Notes under the pieces: model-generated
Databases searched by the model: none
What the model saw: the letters and a program-made list of their open reading frames with translations, nothing else
Told to the model about the DNA's origin: nothing
Part shown: piece after piece, positions 19,229 through 27,195 of the stretch
How the letters are laid out: every line of letters starts with the position of its first letter
How positions within the stretch are numbered: position 1 is the first letter of the stretch
Assembly (NCBI RefSeq): GCF_029267215.1
Contig: NZ_JARIDH010000060.1
Span: forward strand, 1 to 59,683
Direction of reading: 5' to 3'
Source: Clostridium sp.
GTDB lineage: Bacteria > Bacillota > Clostridia > Clostridiales > Clostridiaceae
DNA: 59,683 bases
Made by a program: the position numbers and the translations under genes

Positions 19229-20062
19229 TTATTTATATTTTTTTATTTGACTATAATACTCTTTTGGGGTAATTCCAAACTCTTTTTTGAAAGCACGAAA
19301 TAAATTATTATAGCTTCCTAATCCACATATATGAGAAACATCTACTATAGGTTTTCCTTCTTCTATAAGTTTTTTGCAAAGATCTAATTTAGCTTTTACT
19401 ATATAACTATGTAAGGTTAATCCTGTAGCTTTTTTAAATTCTCTTGATATATGAAATTTGCTAACATAAAATTTTTTTTCAAGGTCATGAAGAGAAATTT
19501 CTTCTGTAATATTATTATTAATATATATAAAAATATCATCAATTAAAAATTGTTTATTCCTTTTTATTTTTTGTTTTGAGTCTACATTTATACATTCTCT
19601 TAAAGTTAAAATTAGAATTATAGATATCATGTTTTTAATATATAGATGGTCAGCAAATTTATAATCTTCATTTTTCATATAAATAAGTTTTTTTAATATA
19701 TTTTTTATTAACATAGTTGTTTCTGCATTGGCATCTATTATTGCATATTCAAAAGGTACAGTATTAAAACTTTCTAAAAAATTCACTTCTTTATCTGACA
19801 AATTAAGAAGCAATTCTTCTGTAAATATTAACTTATATACTACAAGGGTGCTATCTGCTATTAAATCTATAGTAAGGTCATTATTAGGATTTATTAAAAT
19901 AATATTATCTGTACCACATTTATGAATTTTATTAGTTAATTGAAAATGGCATTTGCCTGAGAATATAAATAATATTTTGTAATATTTATCAGACTTAATA
20001 ATCTTATTTTTTTTCTCATTTAACTTAATTTCATACATAAAATAATCTTTTCTTTTAGTCAT
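19229..20062 (-). CDS. AraC-family transcriptional regulator
   Basis: A 277-residue regulator with an N-terminal sensory half (likely cupin-like) and a C-terminal double helix-turn-helix (about 170-277). The DNA-binding half is recognisable from DDIFIYINNNITEEISLHDL, KFYVSKFHISREFKKATG and the closing YNNLFRAFKKEFGITPKEYY. GGGAG precedes the ATG at 20062. It is divergent from the transporter-esterase-reductase genes across a 165-base intergenic region containing two identical 14-base direct repeats, so it most likely activates them in response to the imported substrate (inference). Confidence 0.92.
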   Translation of the reverse strand: MTKRKDYFMYEIKLNEKKNKIIKSDKYYKILFIFSGKCHFQLTNKIHKCGTDNIILINPNNDLTIDLIADSTLVVYKLIFTEELLLNLSDKEVNFLESFNTVPFEYAIIDANAETTMLIKNILKKLIYMKNEDYKFADHLYIKNMISIILILTLRECINVDSKQKIKRNKQFLIDDIFIYINNNITEEISLHDLEKKFYVSKFHISREFKKATGLTLHSYIVKAKLDLCKKLIEEGKPIVDVSHICGLGSYNNLFRAFKKEFGITPKEYYSQIKKYK

Positions 20063-20093
20063 TAATATCTCCCTTTTATAAAAATAACTGTTT

Positions 20094-20161
20094 AAAATAT
20101 CAATTTTGGGTAATAAAATATCAATTTTTGAATATGATTCTATTTTACAATGTGAGATAAT
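20094..20161 (+). promoter_or_regulatory. Direct-repeat operator and promoter in the AraC-transporter gap
   Basis: AAAATATCAATTTT occurs at 20094-20107 and 20115-20128, exactly 21 bases apart (two helical turns), the arrangement used by AraC-type activators. A GATAAT -10 candidate lies at 20156-20161 with no good -35, as expected for an activated promoter. The second repeat abuts the expected -35 position. Confidence 0.6.
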
Positions 20162-20227
20162 GAAAGCACAAAGGTTTTGTTATTTGTTTAACAAAATATT
20201 AATTTATTAGGTATAGGGGAGAAGTTT

Positions 20228-21595
20228 ATGAGGGAATTTTCAATGAAAGACAAAATTGGATACACTTTAGGGGATTTAGGGTGTTGCTGTACAGAACAAT
20301 TTAGAGCTATGTTTTTAACGGTATTTTACACATTAGTTCTAAAAATTAATCCTATTCATGTAGGTACAATACTTTTAATAACAAAAATTTGGGATGCTGT
20401 TAATGATCCTATAATAGGGGCTATTATAGATTCTCGTAAAGCAAAGGCAGGTAAAAAATTCATACCTTGGATGAGGGCTTTTTCAATACCATGTGCCATA
20501 TTAATGTGCGTAGGTTTTTTAAACGTTTCCAATATGAATTATGGTTTTAAATTAGCTTACGTTTTAATAACTTATGTACTATATGAATCTATGTATACAT
20601 GTGTAAACGTTCCTTTTGGTTCATTATCTAGTGTTATGACAGATGATACAAATCATCGTACAGATCTATCAAGATATAGAAGTTTAGGTGGAACTATTTT
20701 TATGACTGTAATAGTTATTGTTGGACCATTATTTTTATATAAAGATAATCAACCTGTTGCTTCAAATTTTTTATTATTAGCTATTATTTGTGCTTGTATA
20801 AGTGTTTTTTGTATTCAAGTTACATGTGTATGGTGTAAAGAACGTGTTGAAATACCAGAGGTAGAAAGAGAAAAAGTTAATTATTTTGAAGTATTAAAAA
20901 ATATATCAAAAAATAGAGCGTTATTAGGCATTATAATTGCTAGCTTAGTTGGTATGATATCAGCTAGTGTAGTTAATGGATTAAACACTTATTTATTTAG
21001 AGATTATTTTGGAAATGTAAAACTTATGTCTGTATCAGGTATGCTAAGTACAGTTTATGCCATAATCACATTTATCGGGACTAAATTTGTTGCTAATAAG
21101 TTTGGTAAAAAAGAATGGTGTATGTATGGAGCTGGATTTGCTGCAATAGTTTATGGAGTTTTATTCTTCTTCCCAATAAAGAATCCTATAATGTTTATAA
21201 TTGTAAATGGTGTTTGTTATATAGGAGCTTCTGGATTTCAAATATTAATTTGGGCTATGGTAAATGATGCTATAGATTATCAAGAATTACAAACAGGAAC
21301 TCGTAATGAAAGTATAGTTTATTCAACATATTCATTTTTTAGAAAGATTGCTGCAGCCTTAAGTGCTAGTTTAAGTAGTTTTATACTTGCATTTATAGGA
21401 TATAACGTAAATAATCTTACACAAACACCAGAAGTTATTTCAAATCTTTGGAAGTCTTATACAGGTATTTATTCATTAGGATATGTAGTTGCAATTTTAT
21501 CTTTATATTTTATATATCCTTTAAGTAAGAAAAAGACTGAAGAAATGTTAAAGAATTTAGCCATTAAAAGACAAAAACAAAGCCTGTTTAAATAG
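20228..21595 (+). CDS. GPH-family sugar/glycoside:cation symporter
   Basis: A 455-residue, twelve-helix transporter of the glycoside-pentoside-hexuronide family in the major facilitator superfamily. Family signatures are the N-terminal KDKIGYTLGDLGCCC, ITKIWDAVNDPIIGAIIDS with the cation-site Asp residues, and RYRSLGGTIF. The substrate cannot be read from sequence; family members import sugars, glucuronides and glycoside conjugates. GGGGAG precedes the ATG. It opens an operon with the esterase (25 bases on) and the ene-reductase, so the substrate is probably what those enzymes process. Confidence 0.88.
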   Translation: MREFSMKDKIGYTLGDLGCCCTEQFRAMFLTVFYTLVLKINPIHVGTILLITKIWDAVNDPIIGAIIDSRKAKAGKKFIPWMRAFSIPCAILMCVGFLNVSNMNYGFKLAYVLITYVLYESMYTCVNVPFGSLSSVMTDDTNHRTDLSRYRSLGGTIFMTVIVIVGPLFLYKDNQPVASNFLLLAIICACISVFCIQVTCVWCKERVEIPEVEREKVNYFEVLKNISKNRALLGIIIASLVGMISASVVNGLNTYLFRDYFGNVKLMSVSGMLSTVYAIITFIGTKFVANKFGKKEWCMYGAGFAAIVYGVLFFFPIKNPIMFIIVNGVCYIGASGFQILIWAMVNDAIDYQELQTGTRNESIVYSTYSFFRKIAAALSASLSSFILAFIGYNVNNLTQTPEVISNLWKSYTGIYSLGYVVAILSLYFIYPLSKKKTEEMLKNLAIKRQKQSLFK

Positions 21596-21619
21596 CAAGT
21601 ATTAATTAGGAGGGGTTTT

Positions 21620-22381
21620 ATGATTAAATTAATAGAAATAAAAAATAGAAAAAATAAGGTGTTAAGGGGAGTTCTTACACTCCCTGAAAACACAGAAAAT
21701 CCTATTATAGTATTAAATCTTCATGGGTTTGCAGGAGATAAATCAGGATATAAATATGCACATACTCATTTATCAAGAGTTCTTGAAGAGAATGGATTTG
21801 GGTGTGCTAGATTTGATTTTTATGGTTGTGGTGAAAGTGATGGAGAGTTTGAGGAAATGACTTTTACAGGGCTTATAGAAGATGCTATTGATATGTACAA
21901 TTGGTTAGTTGATTCTAAAATAACAACCTCTGACAGAATTATTTTATCAGGTCATAGCATGGGAGGATATGTAGCCTCATGTGTTGCACCAAAGCTAAAT
22001 CCAATTGGATTAATTTTAATGTGTCCAGGAGGAGGAATGTGGTTTGGATGTAAAGAACGTTCTGACCAGTTGAAAAATAAAAAGATTCAATATGCTGATA
22101 TGGAAGGTTTAAAATTCAATATTGATTTTAATTATGATTTATATAATTATGAGCCATTTTCTAGTGCAAAAGGATATGAAAATGACGTCTTAATCATAAG
22201 AGGGACTGAGGATAAATTAGTTAATGATCAAATTTGTAGGACTTACTTAGAGTGTTATGACAGTAATAAGTCAAAATATATAGAAATTGAAACTGGGGAT
22301 CATAATTTTGCAAACATAAAAGCTAAAGAAGGATGTGAAAAGGCAATTATTGATTTTTGCAAATTAATTAATAATAAATAA
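21620..22381 (+). CDS. Alpha/beta hydrolase, cinnamoyl/feruloyl esterase-like
   Basis: A 253-residue cytosolic hydrolase with the full triad layout: HGFAGDKSG as the oxyanion region, the nucleophile elbow GHSMGGYVAS, an acid in IIRGTEDKLV and the His in ETGDHNF. The stretch FDFYGCGESDGEFEEMT, followed by IEDA, closely resembles the lactobacillar cinnamoyl esterase group as I recall it. Likely reaction: cleavage of a carboxylic ester of an aromatic or similar acid. AGGAGGGG precedes the ATG. No signal peptide is present, so it acts after import by the adjacent symporter. Peptidase or lipase activity remains possible. Confidence 0.8.
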   Translation: MIKLIEIKNRKNKVLRGVLTLPENTENPIIVLNLHGFAGDKSGYKYAHTHLSRVLEENGFGCARFDFYGCGESDGEFEEMTFTGLIEDAIDMYNWLVDSKITTSDRIILSGHSMGGYVASCVAPKLNPIGLILMCPGGGMWFGCKERSDQLKNKKIQYADMEGLKFNIDFNYDLYNYEPFSSAKGYENDVLIIRGTEDKLVNDQICRTYLECYDSNKSKYIEIETGDHNFANIKAKEGCEKAIIDFCKLINNK

Positions 22382-22396
22382 TTTGAGGTGATGAAT

Positions 22397-24319
22397 ATGA
22401 AACTTTTAGAACAAATTAATATAGGAAATATTACATTAAAAAATAGAGTTATGTTTCCTCCATTAACTACTGGATATGAGGGGAGAGATGGAAGTATAAC
22501 TCCACAATGTATTAACTTTTATGAAAGACTTGCAAAGGGAGGGGTTGGATACATAGTAATTGGTGATGTTGCTCCAATTAATAGTTTTTCTCCTACACCA
22601 AAATTATTTGATGACAGACAAATTGAAGGATTTAAAAATTTAGCTGATTCGGTTCATAAACATGGATCTAAAATTGCAATTCAAATATTTCACCCAGAGT
22701 ATGACTGCCATGCTATAAACAAAATGTTTGAGAGTGGAGATATTAAAGGATTAAGAGAAAAATTGCATCATGATATGAAACATTTTGTCAATGAAATTAG
22801 TGAAGAGGGTTTAAAAGAGATTATAAATAAAATGTGTAATTGTGCAATTCGTGCTGAAAAAGCTGGGGTTGATATGATTCAAATACATGGAGATAGATTA
22901 GTAGGTTCATTATGTAGTACCATATTAAATAAAAGAACTGATAAATATGGTGGTAGTTTAGAAAATAGAACTAGATTTGCATTAGAGTTTGTAAGAGCCT
23001 TAAAAAAGGCAGTACCTAATATGCCTGTTGATTATAAATTTTCTGTTGTTACACCAGAGAGAGGGAAAGGGGGAGTAAATTTAGATGAAGCTCCGATTTT
23101 TGCTAAATGGCTAGAAGAGGCTGGGGTTGATATGCTTCATGTAGCTCAAGCAAATCATACTGGAAATATGTCAGATACCATACCTCCAATGGGAGTACAA
23201 CCTTATGGATTCTTCGTTGATATTGCTGCTAAAATAAAAAAAGAAGTAAATATTCCAGTTAGTACAGTTGGAAGAATATTTAATCCTAAAATGGCTGAAG
23301 GTATTTTAGAATCTAATAAAGCAGATATAATTGGTCTTGGTAGAATTTTGCTTGCAGATCCTGATTGGGTTAACAAAGTCATGGAAAATAGGAAAAAAGA
23401 TATACGTGAATGTATATGTTGTAATAAAGGATGCACAGATAATATACAAAATCGTAAGTTCTTAAGTTGTATTTTAAATGCTGAAAATGGATATGAAGGA
23501 ATTAGAAATATCAATAAAGCTGAAATTAAGAAAAAAGTAATAGTAGTTGGAGGAGGACCTGCAGGACTTGAAGCCTCTCGTGTAGCAAGTCTAAAAGGAC
23601 ACGATGTTATTTTATTTGAAGAAAAAACATCATTAGGGGGACAATTAAATTTAGCTTGTATTCCTCCTAGAAAAAATGAAATACGTAGAGCAATAAGATA
23701 TTTAACACATTCTGTAGTTTCTCAAAATGTAGATTTAAGACTTGGCAAAAAAGTAACTCAGGAAGATATATTATCTTTAAATCCAGATGTTGTATTAGTT
23801 GCTGTGGGAGCGAGTAATGTTATACCACATATAGATGGATATGACAGAGAAATAGTATGTGATTCTTGGAAAATATTAAATGGAGAAGAACAAGTATTTG
23901 GTAACGTTGCTGTGATTGGTGGAGGTATGGTAGGTTGTGAAGTAGCTGAATATCTATGTCTTGAATATGGAAATAATGTTTCTATAATAGAAATGGACAG
24001 TAATATTGCTAAAGGAGAAAGCAACACTATACTTCCCACTATGATGAATAATTTTTCTAAAAACGATGTTAAAATCTATACTAATCATAAGGTTAATAAA
24101 ATAGATAAAGACTATATAATTTGTGAAAATGAGGATAAAGAAATTAAAATACATTGTGATTATGTAGTTATGGCAGTTGGTGCTAAAGCAAATGATTTTG
24201 AAGTTAATAAATTATTGGAAAATAATATTAAAGTTGTTAAAATTGGTGATTGTCTTTATAAGGCATCAAATATAGAAAATGCAATTAAAACAGCTTATGA
24301 TGCTGCTAATAAAATATAA
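22397..24319 (+). CDS. NADH:flavin oxidoreductase, 2-enoate/2,4-dienoyl reductase type
   Basis: A 640-residue flavo-iron-sulfur protein: an N-terminal old-yellow-enzyme barrel (about 1-340; GVDMIQIHGDR, NRTRFALEF, DIIGLGRILLADPDW), a 4Fe-4S Cys cluster at CICCNKGCTDN, then two Rossmann folds (VVGGGPAGLEASRVAS and AVIGGGMVGCEVAEYL) for FAD and NAD(P)H. The family includes FadH, clostridial 2-enoate reductase and BaiCD/BaiH; it reduces C=C bonds conjugated to a carbonyl. The usual first-motif HxH and the catalytic Tyr are not clearly matched (DRLV in place of HGYL), so the exact substrate class is open. The ATG at 22397 has the best spacing from GAGGTG; it is third in the operon. Confidence 0.88.
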   Translation: MKLLEQINIGNITLKNRVMFPPLTTGYEGRDGSITPQCINFYERLAKGGVGYIVIGDVAPINSFSPTPKLFDDRQIEGFKNLADSVHKHGSKIAIQIFHPEYDCHAINKMFESGDIKGLREKLHHDMKHFVNEISEEGLKEIINKMCNCAIRAEKAGVDMIQIHGDRLVGSLCSTILNKRTDKYGGSLENRTRFALEFVRALKKAVPNMPVDYKFSVVTPERGKGGVNLDEAPIFAKWLEEAGVDMLHVAQANHTGNMSDTIPPMGVQPYGFFVDIAAKIKKEVNIPVSTVGRIFNPKMAEGILESNKADIIGLGRILLADPDWVNKVMENRKKDIRECICCNKGCTDNIQNRKFLSCILNAENGYEGIRNINKAEIKKKVIVVGGGPAGLEASRVASLKGHDVILFEEKTSLGGQLNLACIPPRKNEIRRAIRYLTHSVVSQNVDLRLGKKVTQEDILSLNPDVVLVAVGASNVIPHIDGYDREIVCDSWKILNGEEQVFGNVAVIGGGMVGCEVAEYLCLEYGNNVSIIEMDSNIAKGESNTILPTMMNNFSKNDVKIYTNHKVNKIDKDYIICENEDKEIKIHCDYVVMAVGAKANDFEVNKLLENNIKVVKIGDCLYKASNIENAIKTAYDAANKI

Positions 24320-24384
24320 TTTTATATAAAAAATTAAAATTAGAGTTTTAGAAAATACTGTTAAGAGAATATATATTTAAAAGT

Positions 24385-24434
24385 GAAATTTTAAGAAATA
24401 ATTTTTAAGTTCTTAAAATTTCTTTTTGTTTTTT
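24385..24434 (+). terminator. Rho-independent terminator after the ene-reductase
   Basis: GAAATTTTAAGAA pairs perfectly with TTCTTAAAATTTC and is followed by a T-rich run. Confidence 0.8.
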
Positions 24435-24437
24435 AAT

Positions 24438-24580
24438 AGACAAGTTAATAGACAAGTTTAATCTTTAGGAATTTGTAGAAATATTTATCTAAAACCTATA
24501 AAAATAAGAATATAACTAGTATTGAAATTATTAATAAATTGTGATAATATTGAGCTTGTATAAAAACAGACAAGTTTAAT
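24438..24580 (+). promoter_or_regulatory. Three direct repeats upstream of the Tet-like exporter
   Basis: AGACAAGTTAAT (24438-24449), AGACAAGTTTAAT (24450-24462) and AGACAAGTTTAAT (24568-24580). The first two are head to tail with 12-base periodicity; the third is 118 bases on, close to the gene. They are candidate operator sites for an unlinked regulator. The remaining sequence to 24652 shows no riboswitch or leader ORF that I can recognise. Confidence 0.45.
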
Positions 24581-24652
24581 ACTAAATAATGTTTTATTTT
24601 GATTATCTTGTAAACGATTATTGAACTTTATAAAAACAAAAGAGGTGTAAAA

Positions 24653-26044
24653 ATGGAAAATTCGCTTAAAAGAACAGAAGAGAAGGATGAAGTCAATATA
24701 AAGAAAGCTGTCCCTGCTGTATTAGCTTTAATGATTTTTGCTTTAGTTATTGATAATTCATTTAAGATTGTTTCTCCAGATTTAGCAAAGGCTTTCCACA
24801 TATCAGCAACTACTGTAAGTTGGCAAGCGACTTTAGCTGGATTAGTTATAGGAATTGGAGCTATTGTATATGCTTCATTATCAGATTCAATAAGTGTTAG
24901 AACTTTACTAGCAATAGGAATCATATTAATATGTGCTGGATCACTATTAGGATTTATTTTTCAAAAATCCTTTGTGATGGTAGTTGTTTCAAGAATAATT
25001 CAGTCAGCTGGATTAGGAAGTGCAGAAACTTTATATGTAATATTTGTAGCAAAATATTTTAAAGAAGCTGAGCATAAGAAATACTTAGGATTTAGTACAA
25101 GTAGTTATGCTATTTCTCAGGTAATTGGTACTATAACAGCTGGATATATATCAACATATTTAAGCTGGCAAGTATTATTCTTAATACCATTATTAACATT
25201 GATAATATTACCATTTATATTAAAATATATACCTAAAGAAAAAACGAAGGCTGGAAATATAGACTTTATAGGATTTATATTAGTAGCAGCAGTAGCTGCA
25301 ACACTAATGGTTTTTGTTTCAGAATTTAATTGGATATTCTTATTAGCATTTATAGTAGCTATTATATTATTTTTAACTTATATAAGTAAAAATAATAAAG
25401 CATTTATCACAATTAAATTTTTCAAAAATAGAAACTTTATATCAGTTTTATTTGTAGCTTTTATTATATATAGTGTACAACTTGCATTTATATTTATGTT
25501 TCCATTTTTAGTAGAATCTATTTATCATTATAGATTAGATCAAGTTTCATTACTTTTAGTTCCATCATACGTTTTAGCAGCAACTGTGGGAGCTTTATCA
25601 GGTAAAGTTGCTAAAAGAAGTGGAAGTAAGAAATGTATTGAAATAGCTATAGTAGGTATAATAATAAGTCTTATTATAGGAGCTTTATTTGTAGAAGCAA
25701 CAGTATGGGTATTTGTATTTGTAATGATATTATTCTCATGTTCATTTGCTTTAATGTATGCACCAATGATTGATACATTAACAAGAACAATACCTAAAGA
25801 AAATACAGGAACTGCTATTGGTTTTTATAACTTCTGTTTAAATATAGCAGCATCAATTGGTATAACATATGTTGCAGTACTTATGGATAGCAAAAGTTTA
25901 GGAAGAAATATTACTAAACTTTTTGAAAATTCAAAAGCTATACAATATAGTAATGTATTAATTGTACTAGCTATAATATCAGTAGTATCACTTTTAGTAT
26001 ATTGGATTTTAATTGGAAGAAGAGAAAAAAGAGTACAAAAATAA
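24653..26044 (+). CDS. MFS drug efflux transporter, Tet(K/L)-like
   Basis: A 463-residue, about fourteen-helix major facilitator protein. The N-terminal half follows the Tet(K)/Tet(L) pattern: ATTVSWQATLAGLVIGIGAIVY, ASLSDSISVRTLLAIGIILI, RIIQSAGLGSAETLYV (antiporter motif C region) and VIGTITAGYISTYLSWQVLF. Divergence from true tetracycline determinants is considerable, so resistance should not be assumed; the family also exports other cationic compounds and exchanges Na+ or K+ for protons. AGAGGTG precedes the ATG. Monocistronic, bounded by terminators, with direct repeats upstream. Confidence 0.85.
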   Translation: MENSLKRTEEKDEVNIKKAVPAVLALMIFALVIDNSFKIVSPDLAKAFHISATTVSWQATLAGLVIGIGAIVYASLSDSISVRTLLAIGIILICAGSLLGFIFQKSFVMVVVSRIIQSAGLGSAETLYVIFVAKYFKEAEHKKYLGFSTSSYAISQVIGTITAGYISTYLSWQVLFLIPLLTLIILPFILKYIPKEKTKAGNIDFIGFILVAAVAATLMVFVSEFNWIFLLAFIVAIILFLTYISKNNKAFITIKFFKNRNFISVLFVAFIIYSVQLAFIFMFPFLVESIYHYRLDQVSLLLVPSYVLAATVGALSGKVAKRSGSKKCIEIAIVGIIISLIIGALFVEATVWVFVFVMILFSCSFALMYAPMIDTLTRTIPKENTGTAIGFYNFCLNIAASIGITYVAVLMDSKSLGRNITKLFENSKAIQYSNVLIVLAIISVVSLLVYWILIGRREKRVQK

Positions 26045-26073
26045 ATTATAAATAAATTTATTTTTAAATAGGA

Positions 26074-26132
26074 TTCCCATTAGCTACGTTTATATATTAT
26101 TTATATTAAAATGTAGCTAATGGGATATTTTA
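26074..26132 (+). terminator. Rho-independent terminator after the exporter
   Basis: TCCCATTAGCTAC pairs perfectly with GTAGCTAATGGGA across a 25-base loop, then TATTTTATT. Confidence 0.75.
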
Positions 26133-26176
26133 TTGTTATAATAAAATTTTAGAATATTATTATAAGGAGTCTAAAG

Positions 26177-27142
26177 ATGAAGTATTATTTAGCACCTATG
26201 GAGGGTATCACAGGATTTATATATAGAAATGCATATGAAAAGTATTTTGGGAAGTTTGATAAATATTTTGCACCTTTTGTTGTTCCAAATACAAGTAAAA
26301 GTCTTAAAACAAAGGAACTTAGAGATGTTCTTCCTGAAAATAATGAGGGAATTAGCTTGGTTCCTCAAATACTTACTAATGAATCAGAAGGATTTATTTC
26401 AACTGCTAATAAGTTAAAAAAACTCGGATATGAGGAAGTGAATTTAAATTTAGGATGTCCCTCTGGAACCGTTGTTGGAAAGAAGAGAGGATCTGGTTTC
26501 TTAGCCTATAGAGAGGAATTAGACAAGTTTTTAGATGATATATTTAAGATGGATCATATTAAGATTTCCATAAAAACTAGATTGGGAATGGAAGATCCAG
26601 AGGAATTTTATGAACTTATTAAAATTTATAACAAGTATCCACTAGAAGAACTTATTATTCATCCTAGAACAAGAAAAGATTTTTATGGAAACAAGCCTAA
26701 TTTAGAAGTCTTTAAGGATGCAATAGAATTAAGCAAAAATCAAATAGTTTATAATGGAGATATATTTACTTTAAAAGATTATAAAAAATTTGTTGAAGTA
26801 TTTCCTAATGTAGATAAAATAATGCTTGGAAGAGGAATTTTAGCTAATCCGGCCTTATTAAATGAGATTAAGGGAGAAGAGGTAATAAACAAAGAAATAC
26901 TAAGAAAATTCCATGATGAAATATTTAGTAATTATAAAGAAGTGTTTAATGAAGAAAGAAATGCAATGTTTAGGATGAAAGAGTTATGGGGGTACATGAT
27001 TTATATGTTTTCAAATAATAAAAAATATGCTAAACAAATAAAGAAAGCACAGAAAACAGTAGATTATAATCAAGCTGTAATAAGTTTATTTAGTGAACAG
27101 GAAATCATAAAAGATGCAGGCTTATTCTATAGTGAGGAATAA
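26177..27142 (+). CDS. dus: tRNA-dihydrouridine synthase
   Basis: FMN-dependent enzyme reducing specific uridines in tRNA to dihydrouridine. The 321-residue protein has the N-terminal YYLAPMEGITGFIYR FMN motif, NLNLGCPSGTV with the catalytic Cys, KTRLGM, LIIHPRTRKDFY and the late VDKIMLGRGILANP. The shortened C-terminal domain matches the single-gene clostridial Dus group. AAGGAG precedes the ATG. It is convergent with the flavodiiron fusion gene and shares a bidirectional terminator with it. The tRNA positions modified cannot be read from the sequence. Confidence 0.93.
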   Translation: MKYYLAPMEGITGFIYRNAYEKYFGKFDKYFAPFVVPNTSKSLKTKELRDVLPENNEGISLVPQILTNESEGFISTANKLKKLGYEEVNLNLGCPSGTVVGKKRGSGFLAYREELDKFLDDIFKMDHIKISIKTRLGMEDPEEFYELIKIYNKYPLEELIIHPRTRKDFYGNKPNLEVFKDAIELSKNQIVYNGDIFTLKDYKKFVEVFPNVDKIMLGRGILANPALLNEIKGEEVINKEILRKFHDEIFSNYKEVFNEERNAMFRMKELWGYMIYMFSNNKKYAKQIKKAQKTVDYNQAVISLFSEQEIIKDAGLFYSEE

Positions 27143-27151
27143 TTTTAAGTA

Positions 27152-27190
27152 AAAAAAGATATTAGCAAAATTTTGCTAATATCTTTTTGT
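27152..27190. terminator. Bidirectional terminator between dus and the flavodiiron gene
   Basis: A near-perfect palindrome in which AAAGATATTAGCAAAA faces TTTTGCTAATATCTTT, with A-runs and T-runs on opposite sides, serving both convergent genes. Confidence 0.85.
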
Positions 27191-27195
27191 TTATA

